A DNA stretch of 64,000 nucleotides from Hoplostethus atlanticus (Eukaryota; Chordata; Actinopteri; Trachichthyiformes; Trachichthyidae). Shown here piece by piece: positions 1 through 10,185 of the stretch. Location of the stretch: positions 62,001 to 126,000 of the forward strand of contig JAXDDX010000301.1 of the NCBI GenBank assembly GCA_034670405.1, written 5' to 3'. Position numbers and translations under genes: made by a program. The notes below the pieces were generated by a model. The model did no database searches, was not told where the DNA came from, and saw only the letters and a program-made list of their open reading frames with translations. The number at the start of each line of letters is the position of its first letter. The first letter of the stretch is position 1.

Positions 1-243
1 TAATGTTTTCTGAAAAGGAAAACTTTTTTTGACTTTTAAACGTAAAATCACTAACCCTTCTTCACTGATGTGCATGGAACTGCTGTGTGGATCCACATTC
101 AGACCAATTTTTATTTCCAATATCCCTTTTTCTGGCTCAGTACTTAATATAATAAATATATAATTAACAATTATTAGATAACCAGTGAGACCTCCAAGAT
201 GGGGCCTGCTACAAAGCCTTGATGGGAAATTCACCCCTCTTCT

Positions 244-478
244 AAATCAAATTTATTTGTATAGCCCTTAATCACTGTTATAGTCTCAAAGGGTTTCACA
301 GTGCCCTTGGACCCTCAACAGAGGACAAGGAAAAACTCCCACAAAAACATTTTAGGGAAAAATTGGAAGAAACCTTGGGAGGGGCTACTCAGAGAGGAAT
401 CCCTCTACCAGGACGGTTGGGCGTGCAATAGATGCCGAGTTTGGGCAAGCGACGTATACACAATGCATAAAACTTTAG
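244..478 (-). mobile_element. L2-type LINE 3'-end fragment
   Basis: The segment aligns by eye with the 3' UTR end of the long L2 element at 35321..35590. It shares the terminal motif TTTATTTGTATAGCCCTTAA and the downstream block around CTCAGAGAG and CAGGACGGTTGGGCGTGC. It is a 5'-truncated minus-strand copy with no coding sequence. A central segment present in the longer copy is missing here. Confidence 0.75.
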
Positions 479-1060
479 TCACTGCAATAGCTGCCCTTTA
501 GCCCATGACCTCTAGGTCATGCTCCAGTAGTACACCCCCATACCTCCAGACCGGTGTGTGTGTGGTAACTTACTCAACAGTCTTGCTCCATGCTGGAGGA
601 TCACTCATGGTCATGAAGAAGCAGTTGGACAGAATTGTCACCATGATGAACATACTGAATAATGTTATTCTGTTAAGGAAGAAAGACACTAGCCATCTTA
701 CATTGCCTATTAACCTACTAGCTACTCCAGTGGTTGATTACCTTACATTGACTACTAACCTACTGATCTACAGTAGTTTATTGTATTTATTTTACTTGCT
801 GTGTCATCATTGGTTAATTGGTTGGTGTGTAACTCAGTGTCCAGGTGTCTCTCCAGACCTCCAGACCCTCAGAGTCCTCATGAGGGAAACCCAGTGTGTC
901 TCGTCCACCAGGCAGGACGGTAGAAGTCATCACAGCATGAGCAGCTCTAGGTTGGTGCACGGTGCATTCACTGACCAGGAAGTATCTTGGTGACGATTGG
1001 CTACCACAGCACTTTGATGTTAACAGGTAAAGATTTTAAAGTCAATGCTGTCAGTCACTT

Positions 1061-1565
1061 GACCTCTAACCTACTAGTCCAGTGGTTTATTACATTACAT
1101 TGATCTCTAACCTACTAGTCCAGTGGTTTATTACATTACATTGACCTCTAACCTACTAGTCCTGTGGTTTATTACCTTACATTGACCTCTAACCTACTAG
1201 TCCACAGTGGTTTATTACATTACATTGACCTCTAACCTACTAGTCCAGTGGTTTATTACATTACATTGACCTCTAACCTACTAGTCCAGTGGTTTATTAC
1301 CTTACATTGACTTCTAACCTACTAGTCCAGTGGTTTATTACATTACATTGACCTCTAACCTACTAGTCCAGTGGTTTATTACCTTACATTGACCTCTAAC
1401 CTACTAGTCCATGGGGGTTTATTACCTTACATTGACCACTAACCTACTAGCCAACAGTGGTTTATTACCTTACATTGACCTCTAACCTACTAGTCCAGTG
1501 GTTTATTACCTTACATTGACCACTAACCTACTAGCCAACAGTGGTTTCTTACATTGACTACTGAC
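1061..1565. repeat. Minisatellite, 41-bp unit, about 12 copies
   Basis: Tandem units contain CTCTAACCTACTAGTCCAGT followed by GGTTTATTACMTTACATTGA. Copies vary in the last third (ATTACATTACATTG versus ATTACCTTACATTG) and some carry short insertions (CCAACAGT, CCATGGGG). Two more diverged units lie upstream at about 690..790, so the array was probably once longer. Confidence 0.92.
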
Positions 1566-2037
1566 CTTCTTGTCTACCATTTGGTGAGCCAGGATTTGAG
1601 TGACTGCTCCTTAGATAATGTCATTAATAGTATATTGTTATTAAAATATAGATTACTGTATATTGTGAAGGATATGATCATATAAGGATCTTAGTGGCTG
1701 CCCTCACATACATACTGTACATATAGATGTATTTGATTGTAATGATATTATAGTGAAGATATAGTATAGTCAAAATGCTACAGGATATTTTAGTACAATC
1801 TCATATGTAACACTATGTAAAAAAAATTCTAACACCTTAGAGTAAAGGATATTATCATACAATCCAATAGCCTAGATTAATAAAGCATATCATAATACAT
1901 GATTTTATAGTAGAGCTTAATATGTAAAATAAAAACAGAAATATTAATTCAAAAATTTCAGTCAAATAGGTAAATAAATGAAGGATTTTAAATTACAGCA
2001 GAATATGTAAAAGTAACTAAGCAGTAACATATTTTTG

Positions 2038-2054
2038 CCACAAGGTGGCGCCAG
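2038..2054 (+). promoter_or_regulatory. CTCF-like motif
   Basis: CCACAAGGTGGCGCCAG matches the vertebrate CTCF core pattern (CCA-S-YAG-RKGGCGC). It lies in the presumed scn4a intron. Sequence match only; occupancy is inference. Confidence 0.35.
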
Positions 2055-2197
2055 TTAATTTGATTAGAATTCAACAAAATGGACCTCAGAATGCCTTTAT
2101 TGGCCAATCAGAATAGAGTAATATAATAAAGGATATGAGTGAATGAGGATCTTGATGGCCGTTGTCCTCACTAAACTGAATGGGCTGAGTAGATAAC

Positions 2198-2390
2198 AGG
2201 CTGGTTCAGCATTGAATCTGTAGATGGTGTTTCCCTTACTGATCACTATGAAAGTCTATAAACACAGGGACACAGACAGGGTCAGCGTTAGGTTCAGAGG
2301 TCAAAGTAAGGGTCAGAGGTCAGGCTGGTTCAGCATTAAATCTGTAGATGGTGTTTCTCTTACTGATCACTATGAAAGTCTATAGACATA
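2198..2390 (+). repeat. Direct duplication, about 68-bp copies
   Basis: The block beginning AGGCTGGTTCAGCATT and running through TTACTGATCACTATGAAAGT occurs at about 2198..2266 and again at 2322..2390 with few differences, separated by a GGGTCAGAGGTCA-rich spacer. A separate tandem pair with GCATTGCATTCTGGTCTATC is at about 2625..2680. Confidence 0.8.
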
Positions 2391-3313
2391 CTGTCATTAC
2401 ATACAGAATCAGACTGTTTGATGCCAGGATAAAATTGAGAAAGTGAATCTGCTTGCAGCAAAATACTCGGGGTGTATGCTAGATGTCAGGAGAGGGTCAT
2501 ACTCAAGACTCATGAACTCTTTCTTTAGCCAGAATATCACACTTTGTGTAGGTGGAGAGAGATCACTGTTGCTAGTGGAGAAAAAGGGAGAGATACAACA
2601 CTTATGAAAATCGCAACATTTCTGCATTGCATTCTGGTCTATCTCGGCTACTGCATTGCATTCTGGTCTATCTACTGTCGGTGGAGAAATTGGCCTCTCT
2701 CCACTCCGATGGATTTCTTCTGTAGGATTGTTGATCGTCGGTCTAGAAAGAAGCCCTTGCTCTTTGATTCTGATTGGCTGACACCAAAACCTGATGGTTA
2801 CCGTTGATGGTTTAGATCCATGAAACATTTTCTGATATCAGTCACGTCATCTACAATTGGCCAGTTAATTGAGTAACAAAATGGACCCAGAGAGGGTCTG
2901 TTTTTAACAGAGTGAAAGTCTTTTAGTGTTGATTTTTCCTTTAATGAATTATTTCAGACCAGTGAGCTTAAATGGCTTGGGGATAGTTGGGGATTCAAAG
3001 TTAATCATCATCTATGATCCTAGGTCATTTATTGTGCAGTCTAGCTTTTTGCTACTTTGATTTATTACTGATTTGAATTAATGCACTGTCAAGTTCTTTA
3101 CACTGAGCCCATACTGTATGTTTATCTGTGTGCTGTTCATATCTGCTGCCCTGCCCCATTCCTTCCCCATTTCCATCTTCTCCACAGGGCCCTAATGGAA
3201 ATAAACTCTTGAGCTTTATTGTGTTATCCTGTCCATTTTCTTTTAATTCATGCATATTTTCTGTCTGAAGAATTATACATGTTAACTGAAATTTGTCAAA
3301 TAAACGCCAAGAA

Positions 3314-3414
3314 GCCTAACCCTTCTTGACGGTGGCCAACTTGTAGCCTAACCCTTCTTGACGGTGGCCAACTTGTAGCCTAACCCTTCTTGACGGTGGC
3401 CAACTTGTAGCCTA
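3314..3414. repeat. Minisatellite, 32-bp unit, 3 copies
   Basis: Three essentially perfect copies of a unit containing GCCTAACCCTTCTTGACGGT then GGCCAACTTGTA. The near-identity suggests a recent expansion. Confidence 0.93.
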
Positions 3415-3623
3415 AGCAAATAAATTACTATATAGATAATTCTTCTTCTTAAGGTCTTATCTTATTAATTTATGTTCAGTTATTTATATATTTAATTAGT
3501 TCCTGTTTTTATACATTTTAGGTTTCTTCCATTTTTTATAATCATATATTTATTTATTTCAAATTATGGCCAATTCTGTCCTCTATAAATGTGACTGTCA
3601 TTTTAACTGAAATTAGAATTAAA

Positions 3624-3624
<1 letters not shown>

Positions 3625-3662
<38 letters not shown>
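3625..3662. repeat. (GT)n microsatellite beside a splice donor
   Basis: About 18 GT dinucleotides, which read (CA)n on the gene strand. The tract begins 14 bp downstream of the exon 2 splice donor. Intronic CA tracts near donors can bind hnRNP L and modulate splicing (established for that family); an effect here is inference. Confidence 0.95.
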
Positions 3663-3669
<7 letters not shown>

Positions 3670-3676
3670 GAGATAC

Positions 3677-3814
3677 CTTGCGTGATTGGTAGTAAGGGTC
3701 CAGCTCCTCCAATGGGGTGTTGAGTAGCTCAGGGTGTGGGTCTGCATAGATAAATGGGAGGGACATCCCAGCCTCCAGGTCACTGGCTGGCTGAGGAAGG
3801 TCATCCTCTGCTAT
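3677..3814 (-). CDS. scn4a: Voltage-gated sodium channel alpha subunit, coding exon 2 (cytoplasmic N-terminus)
   Basis: On the minus strand an acceptor (TTGTCAG) precedes 46 codons, and a GTATCT donor follows after codons for YYQSRK. The exon contains [14 protein letters not shown] and [13 protein letters not shown]. These match the strongly conserved block of vertebrate Nav1 channels just before the first transmembrane segment (SDLEAGKxLPxIYGDPPPE and PLEDLDPYY). Nav1.4 is the skeletal-muscle plasma-membrane sodium channel; this exon is only part of its cytoplasmic tail. Both boundaries are phase 0 and join in frame to exon 1, giving 90 codons together. In mammals, as I recall it, these ~90 residues are one exon. 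Assignment to scn4a rather than another scn paralog rests on the LLNTPLE wording and MAPLLPP start and is less sure than the family call. Confidence 0.88.
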
Positions 3815-4357
3815 CTGACAACCAATCATAAAGCTTGATTTAATGAAGGGAGGGTCTTCCTGGTCTATTACATGACTGACAGAAGATTAGTTAATCAGAC
3901 TGACCCAACAAAATCTGCTGAACTATAACCCTAAACCATATGGAGCCAAGTGGAACAGTAAGATTTCAAATATAAATTACTCATTATGGTTATTGCCCTG
4001 GAACCCAACCAAAATAAAAGCTGATATTTCTGTATTGCTTTGCAAATTTGTTGGCCTTTTATGATCATGAGTAGCCTGGTTTTTCATCAGCATGAATGCA
4101 CGATTTTGACCTGTGTCCTCATTCACCTTGGTCTAGCAAGTACACCTACAGTTGTGAGAAAAAGTTTGCGAACCCTTTAGAATTACCTGAATTCCTGTAT
4201 GCTCGCAAGAAAAATTGTCTGATATTGAGCTAAGTAATAAAACTAGATAAACACAATGACATTTAACAAATAACACAAAACATGTGTACTATTACATGTC
4301 TTTATTAAACATATAATTAAAACATTAACAGCTTGGATTGGAAAAAGTATGAACCAT

Positions 4358-4470
4358 GAAATTTAGTACCTGGTGGAACCTGCTTTAAATTTAGTACTTG
4401 GTGGAACCTGCTTTAAATTTAGTACTTGGTGGAACCTGCTTTAGATTTAGTACTTGGTGGAACCTCCAGC
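4358..4470. repeat. 28-bp tandem repeat inside the Tc1 3' region, 4 copies
   Basis: Four copies of TTTAGTACYTGGTGGAACCT plus CTTTARA. They lie at the end of the transposase reading frame and duplicate the segment encoding its C-terminus. Confidence 0.9.
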
Positions 4471-5527
4471 AAGAACCTCAACCAAACGTTTCCTGTGGTT
4501 TTGGATCAGACCTGCTCACCGGTTAGGAGGTATTTTGGACCATTCCTCCTTACAGAACTGTTTCAGTTCATTGATATTTTTGGGATGTCTTGCATGAATG
4601 GCTTGTTTCAGGTCATGCCACAACATTTCAACAGGGTTAAGGTCAGGACTCTGACTTGGCCATTCCAAAATGTGAATTTCCCTGTTGGAGCCATTCTGTT
4701 GTAGATTTGCTTTTGTGTTCGGGGTCATTGTCCTGCTGCATGACCCAACCTCTGTAAAGCTTCTGACCACAGACCATTAGCCTGATATTCTGGAGAATTT
4801 CCTAATAGAATTATTGATCCCTCAATGATTGAAGCCGTCCAGGCCCTGAGGCAGCAAAGCCCCAAACCATGATGCTCCTCCACTGGTTAGCAATGTTTTA
4901 GTTAGTGTGAATTTGGGTTCCACCAGGTCTGATCTTATGTGTTTGATGAATTGAAAGGTGTTTTTTCTGGACCTTCTTTTATATTTCTTCTTGTTTTTAA
5001 ATCATCTTTTTCCTATGTAAAGTTGCCTTGTTATATGAAATGTGCTATACAAATAAACCTGCCTTGCTGTGGAGAGCATGGTATCCTCCATAAACACCAC
5101 TCTTGCTTAGAGTTTTTCTTATTGTGGACTCAGACTCAGATGTTAGAAAGTTCAAGAGATGCTGCAGATCCTTAGCTGTTACCTTTGGGTTGTTTGTCAC
5201 CTCCTTGACCATTATGCAGCATGCTCTTGCTGTGATCTTTACTGGACGTCCACTCCTAGGGAGAGTAGCACTGAATTTTCTCCATTTGTATCCAATCTGT
5301 CTGTCTGTAGACTTATGGAGGCCCAAGTCTTTGGAAATGCTTTGTAGCTTTTCCAGCCTTAACAACTCTTCTCTGGAGGTCCTCTGAAGTTTCTTTTGAC
5401 GGGGCAGATTCCACTTCAACAGACCTCTTTTTTTTTTGGAGAGCAGACTCTTTGTGGGGTTTTTATATGACAGGACACCTCTAACCCACCTGAATGTCAT
5501 CTCATTGATTGGATCACCTGACTTCAA
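4440..5527 (-). pseudogene. Tc1 transposase pseudogene
   Basis: The N-terminal part (5527 down to 5045) has the Tc1 paired-like helix-turn-helix region (KDLGLHKST, YKWRKFSATLPRSGRPVKIT, then ESTIRKTLSKSGV). The C-terminal part (about 4720 down to 4516) has SQSPDLNPVEMLWHDLKQAI and ELKQFCKEEWSKIP, which includes the third acidic catalytic residue of the DDE triad. The middle, including most of the catalytic core, is missing or frameshifted and is interrupted near 4930..5075 by unrelated sequence. A full Tc1 transposase is about 340 residues. This copy is dead. Confidence 0.88.
4930..5075 (+). mobile_element. Possible LINE 3'-tail nested in the Tc1 copy
   Basis: A segment ending GTAAAGTTGCCTTG, then GTGCTATACAAATAAA, resembles the common fish LINE ending of the type 'aagtgcCTTG...gcgcTATAtAAATAAA'. 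It sits where transposase codons should be. The call rests on this short ending only. Confidence 0.35.
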
Positions 5528-6146
5528 TTACCCCCTTTCATAGAAGTCATTATATTAGAGGTTCAGATACTTTTTACTTTTTCCAGCATGTTAATGTTTA
5601 AACATTATCTTCAATAAAATCATGTCAAAGTAAAACATTTGTGTGTGTTAAATCACATTGTTTATCTATTGGTTTGGCTTAGATTAAGATAAGACCATAT
5701 TTTATATGCAGGAATGCCCTACAGTAGCCTGCAGTACCTATATACAGCATGTGATGGATTATTTATCTTATTTGGATAAAGAACAAGACATGTTCTTTAT
5801 GTTCTTTACTGCAATGTGCACACAGCACCCATTGCCACCCATTGAGATTCTACAGTGACGACAGAATGCAGAACGAAAATGCTTTTGAATACCAGGTGTA
5901 AATGCAAAGGGCACGATCAGATCCGGTCACAGCTCGCATTTTATTGCCCGTTGTAAATGGGGTCTCTTCTCCTGTTTGAATTGTTCATTAACATTACTGA
6001 TGTCCTACGATATGTATTGAATATCAGACATGTCCTGAATACTAATCCCAACCAAATAGGGCTTCAGTCAGTCCATAATATGGTATAGGTTTAGCACGGT
6101 TAGTCCTATGGTTAGGGTTATTACTAGGGTTCTAAATAGTGTCTAC

Positions 6147-6278
6147 CTCTATGTTCTTTTCTTTTCTCCTCTCTCTCTCCTTCTCCTCCATCTCATGTCG
6201 TCGTTGGATCTCCTCCAGTGAAGCGGGGGTGAAGCGTCTGAAGCGCTCTGTACCAACAGGGGGCAGCAGAGGTGCCAT
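6147..6278 (-). CDS. scn4a: Voltage-gated sodium channel alpha subunit, first coding exon
   Basis: The ATG lies at 6278..6276 in a good context (CCAGGATGG). The 44 codons start MAPLLPP, continue FRRFTPASLEEIQRR, and end in a charged Glu/Arg/Lys-rich run closing in KEKNIE. Vertebrate Nav1 proteins start with a short PP-G motif, then FRxFTPESLxxIExR and a charged linker, so family membership is clear. A GAG|GTAGAC donor ends the exon in phase 0 and fits the phase 0 acceptor of exon 2, where IAEDDLPQP continues the charged linker. An upstream in-frame ATG would add MLGDGGVRASLQNAR, which does not look like channel sequence, so I took the second ATG. Transcription is leftward; the promoter would be right of 6330. 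Confidence 0.88.
6253..6267 (+). promoter_or_regulatory. CTCF-like motif inside coding exon 1
   Basis: CCAACAGGGGGCAGC matches the CTCF core pattern on the plus strand. It overlaps codons of the first scn4a exon, so the match may simply reflect coding sequence. Confidence 0.3.
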
Positions 6279-6370
6279 CCTGGCATTCTGCAGCGATGCC
6301 CGAACACCACCGTCACCTAGCAACAGCCTCCTGGAGTTGTGTGTGTGTGTGTGTGGGGGGGGGGGGCAGA
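6279..6370 (-). other. scn4a: Probable 5' UTR and its splice acceptor
   Basis: On the gene strand a C-run followed by (CA)n and AACTCCAG makes a pyrimidine-rich acceptor at about 6331, followed by about 52 bp of leader to the ATG. This suggests the ATG exon is preceded by a noncoding exon further right, as in other scn genes. The pyrimidine tract is itself an unstable C-run plus CA repeat. Confidence 0.5.
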
Positions 6371-6413
6371 TAGTTAAAGTGAAAGAGAAAAAAAGGATTT
6401 AGCACTGAAAACC

Positions 6414-6575
6414 GTTCCATTCCAGTCATTTATCAGACGCTTTTATCCAAAGCAACTTACAATAAGTACATTGAACATAGGTAGGCACGAGAACTACTAG
6501 TCACTAGAAATCAAAGTGTATCTCCCTCCTAAACAAGCATCTAAGAGCATAACCAGTGCTAAGGTAAAAGTAGGT
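6414..6575 (-). mobile_element. L2-type LINE 3'-end fragment (TCTGATAAATG tail family)
   Basis: Contains ATCAGACGCTTTTATCCAAA, CTTACAATAAGT, AGGTAGGCA and CTACTAGTCAC, shared with 8937..9039, 18490..19690, 42363..42475 and 57245..57297. On the minus strand this is the 3' end (GGATAAAAGCGTCTG) of an L2-type LINE common in fish. No coding part remains here. Confidence 0.8.
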
Positions 6576-7208
6576 AAAAAGTAGGTAAAAGCCTTTAAAA
6601 TCACCCATTTGTCTGACCTATCGTCTTGAAATAGGGCATAGATGCAAGGTCGCCCATCTCTATAGGTGCACAATGCTATAGGGATGAGTGGGAGAGAATG
6701 GAGAGATCAGCCTATACCTGGTTGCGTCTTTCCCTCATTTTCATTTGATTCTTTATGCGTCAGTGAAAAAAAGAACAAAAAAACAATTCTCTGTCAACCC
6801 AAGACTGTCAGCATTACAACTCTGTGAACTCATGGAAACTTAATGTAACTCTGTAACACCTACAATTATCAATACACATTCAAAATTACATTTTGTCTGT
6901 CTCCTCATGCTTCTTACCCAAGCCCCACAGGGAATTGGTATCCACACAAGCTACCACCCAGAATAGCACCGAGCTGTTTTCTGTACATGGTCCTTTGAGT
7001 CAGACAGTAACATGACAGCAGAATAGGGATTACCAGTTCCCAGATCAGCGGCCCCCTGCCTCAAAGTATGAGGCAACGGCGTTACACAGAGTTGTGGAAG
7101 AAAACTTGAATACACGGTATAACATGAAATAGTAGTAGAGTAGTAGAGGTAGTACACATATGTACTAATAGTAGTAGTAGTTGCAGTACATATATGCCAT
7201 GATTCATA
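6576..7208. other. Unassigned, upstream of scn4a
   Basis: No recognisable gene or repeat. The small frame at 6951..7157 minus has no family features. Confidence 0.5.
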
Positions 7209-7212
7209 TTAA

Positions 7213-7711
7213 AGGGTAATTCCGGTATTTTTAAACCTGGGCCCTATTTGTACATATTTTGGGGTCTAAATGACTAATAGGTACAAAAAGTTTTGGAATT
7301 GCTCCAGTAGATCGCCTCAGCAGCCGCGAAACAGGCTGCAATGGCTGCAACGTAATCCGCAGGGGCAACTCCGCGCGATCAAAGTACGTCCACTAAAGTG
7401 TTTTTGCCACTGACAGGCTCAGATTGTTATTAGTGTGTCTGACAACATTACGGAAAGGATCCTACAGAGATAGACCTTTTTTTAACCAGAAACCTGTTTA
7501 ACCTCTTCATGCAACAGCTCACCTCATCTTTCAGATTTCAGAGTGAGACTTCTGTTTCTAGTTAAACAAAGGTTTAACTCTGCTGCCTCGCCTCTGCTGC
7601 CGGCTGAGGCGATCTACTGGAGCAATTCCAAAACTTTTTGTACATATTTTGGGGTATAGATGACTAATATGTACAAATAGGGCCCAGGTTTAAAAATACC
7701 GGAATTACCCT
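7213..7711. mobile_element. TTAA-flanked foldback DNA element (piggyBac- or Kolobok-type MITE)
   Basis: The 499-bp element starts AGGGTAATTCCGGTATTTTT and ends with the reverse complement. The arms are about 105 bp and include GGGCCC, TTTTGGGGT, CAAAAAGTTTTGGAATTGC and AGATCGCCTCAG. It is flanked on both sides by TTAA (7209..7212 and 7712..7715), the target duplication of piggyBac and Kolobok superfamilies. No transposase is present. A second, partial copy in the opposite orientation is at 17995..18265. Confidence 0.88.
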
Positions 7712-7715
7712 TTAA

Positions 7716-8936
7716 GTTATTTAGGGGCCTAAATGAATTAATGCTCATTTCAAGGATCCTGATGCTTTATGTTAACTAGAGGGTGACCTATAATCTAGTA
7801 AAGATCCTGCTCTGTCTCAGAGGGGCAGAGAAATGCTTGAATGCCATTTGAGTTGTATGCTGATTTCTCTGCATGCTGCATGACTAAATGATCACTCTTA
7901 AACAACTTTCAGTGGCAAACAGAGCATCAGTTCCACTCAACACAAGATTGCAGAGGAATGGGCTGAGCCTGAACCCACCATCAACCAACTCTCTCCTGTG
8001 CATCGTTTAGACACCTTGGACTTCAAGGTCAGTCTCTCATGGCAGCTTGACACCCAGTTTATTGCTATTGCTGCAGAAAACCTTCAAGCCGTTAAGACCT
8101 CATCACCTCAGAGTTCTTCAAGTGCAAGTGAACCTGAAGCTAGTTATAAGGTTCAGGGGCAGGCCCGGAGTGGGACTCATTTTCAGCCCTGGAGTTTCAT
8201 GCCTCAGACCAGCCCACTTTAGTTCACAACCTATTATACTGGAGATATATAATTATAGCTTTACCATGTAAGTCCGCTATAGTGCACTATTCTCTACAAC
8301 CTTGTTATTCACAGTGTATTTTTCTAGAACATCATCATTTCCAATTCAGTGTAGCTTCACAACTTTAGTTCACAACTTCTGGCGCTTGATCTGTAACGTT
8401 ACCTTCACTCTCAAGCCACGAGCTTGTTTTAAACAGCTGCTGAGTTTGGCACATTTGGCAGCGTCAGCTTGTTTTCAGCTCCCCCTTTTCTCTTTTGATT
8501 CTCCATCTTGTCTTTTTAATCTACTACTACTTATATTTCTCTTTCTTTCGCATCTTCTACCTCCTGGGCTTCTGCGAGTGTAGCCTGCCCTGTGGTGTAA
8601 TCTAATGCGTGACGTCCTACATCATCACGCTTCAGAGTTCAGGGGTCAGTGACCCTAGTCATGCTGTCATGTGAAGATGATGTTGAATAAAAGTCATAAA
8701 GTACTTGCAGTAGTCGTCAGAGTTTTTTAAAGGACCTAACACGACAGCCTACATGATCTATTTATAAAATTATTGTGTTTACCGACCCTGTCACCGGCCC
8801 TTGCGGCCCAACAACCAGCCCGGCCCAACGGGAATCTTCCTGTTACTCCCAATTAGCCACTCCATGCCTGTTCAGGAGGACGTCCGAGGCTCAGTTCTCA
8901 CAGGTTTTCATGGCTCATCATATGCCTTGCACCCTT
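7716..8936. other. Unassigned; possible LTR-like stretch near 8270-8750
   Basis: Open frames at 7998..8222 and 8302..8583 show no domain. The part ending GAATAAAAGTCATAAAG and ACCTAACACGACA has the look of an LTR end (polyA signal then terminal ACA). I could not find a matching start, a partner LTR or a duplication. Confidence 0.3.
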
Positions 8937-9039
8937 CATTACATTACATCACATTACAGGCATTTAGCAGACACCTTTATCCAAAGCGACTTACAATAAG
9001 TGCTTTCAACATAGGTAGGCAAGACAACTACTACTCACC
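8937..9039 (-). mobile_element. L2-type LINE 3'-end fragment
   Basis: Starts with (CATTA)n-like TACATTACATCACATTACAG, then GCATTTAGCAGACACCTTTA and CTTACAATAAGTG. Same family and orientation as 18490..19690, truncated after about 100 bp. Confidence 0.8.
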
Positions 9040-10185
9040 TTCAACTTACTTTGTCTCTGCAATGCTACAGTTAGACACAGCAGAGAAGGCCAAAGCCACA
9101 GAGTTGCATATCAGTGTACCACTGACCTCCTTGCTTCATACTAGCTCTTTTTCTACAATAAGGCTGGAAGCGCTGGCATGATCCACCCCTGTAAAGAATA
9201 CAATCGTGGGAGACAATCTAACTGTCATGCTAAGGTTACTTCATTTCCATCACTGAGACCTACCCCACTGGGTTTCGGTCTGTGGCAGACTGGTGGGGGG
9301 GCATAGGCTGGATGCAGGAGAGAGTTGAGTCAGTGGATCAATCAATTAAGGCTGATTGCAGCCTTTTAACCTGTGGGTGTGTCTGAGTGGGTCTGAGTGA
9401 GAGATCGACAGGAGACCCTGTCGCAGTCGATACACTCTGGCTACAGGAAGGCAGCTGCTTCAGTCCCTGCCTGCTGATCGAGTTATCCAATGGGAATGAA
9501 TGGAGCAGTCCTTTTTGAACATTTCATCTAAGGAGGAGGAAGCTCACCTCTAAGCTCAGGTATACTGGCACTATCCTCAACTATAGACGGTGGCTTAACA
9601 GTGCAATACATCACCATACAAATAGACTAACGTAACAGTAGAATAAACTACTTTAACAGTAAAATGTCAAACTGTCACTGTGCAGGTCAGTGACGTCACA
9701 TCTAACTAAATAACAAGCAACTGACGCTCTCCTTGAACACACCAAGCATATGGAAATACCCCAGCAGCTTGCAACTTTGCCTGATTTCTATTAAAAAAAT
9801 AACAACAACGAAACAACATTTGAAATTTGTGTGCAATATTGTTGTTCATTTTTCAGTGTCCTCTCATATTAAAGGGTAACAAAACTCAAAGAGATTTCCA
9901 TGTAATGGCTAAAACCATGCTCTGCAATTGGCTCATGTTGGACATCATGTGATTATTTTTGTTCTAAAATAAGTTATTTTGTGTACGCTATTGTTTTATT
10001 TCTGTTCTCCATGGCTGCCATAGCTAATAAACACAACTGACTAACAGAGGTATTGAACAAACCAACAAGATAAACCCAGGTTTGTTCAGCGACATCTAAA
10101 GTCCATACAGAGCTTCATGCGTGATAAACAGAACCAACACACCAAACCCAAACCCTGACCCTGATGCCTAGGGAACTGTCAGCAG
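9040..10185. other. Unassigned
   Basis: No gene or clear repeat. The sequence is ordinary AT-rich intergenic DNA. Confidence 0.5.

Larger units (their letters stand above)
1..3676 (-). other. scn4a intron 2 (partial, continues left of window)
   Basis: This stretch follows the splice donor of the second coding exon, so it should be intron if the gene is intact. I searched it for the next sodium-channel coding exon, which would lead into the first transmembrane helix, and did not see it. The long open frames here (for example 2409..2828 minus) have no recognisable protein character. It holds an L2 tail, a 41-bp minisatellite, two small direct duplications and a CTCF-like motif, listed separately; the rest is AT-rich unassigned DNA. 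Confidence 0.6.
4150..5730 (-). mobile_element. Tc1/mariner element with long inverted repeats, inactive
   Basis: Long subterminal inverted repeats can be followed by eye. Left-arm ACTAGATAAAC, ATTTAACA and AAACATTAACAGC recur in reverse complement on the right at about 5590..5690, an IR/DR-type arrangement with arms of about 200 bp. Transposase remnants lie between them on the minus strand. The outermost right end has diverged, so the right boundary is approximate. Flanking TA duplication could not be confirmed. Confidence 0.8.
3815..6146 (-). other. scn4a intron 1 (2.3 kb, transposon-filled)
   Basis: The intron runs from donor GTAGAC after exon 1 to acceptor TTGTCAG before exon 2. Most of its length is one decayed Tc1 element (4150..5730). 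The flanks 3815..4149 and 5731..6146 show no recognisable repeat or coding sequence. Confidence 0.75.

Noticed and set aside
2409-2828. 139-codon minus-strand frame as a host exon
   Set aside because: No domain and no similarity to sodium-channel sequence; contains a tandem duplication.
7998-8583. Frames of 74-93 codons upstream of scn4a
   Set aside because: No splice signals, domains or codon bias that would support an exon.
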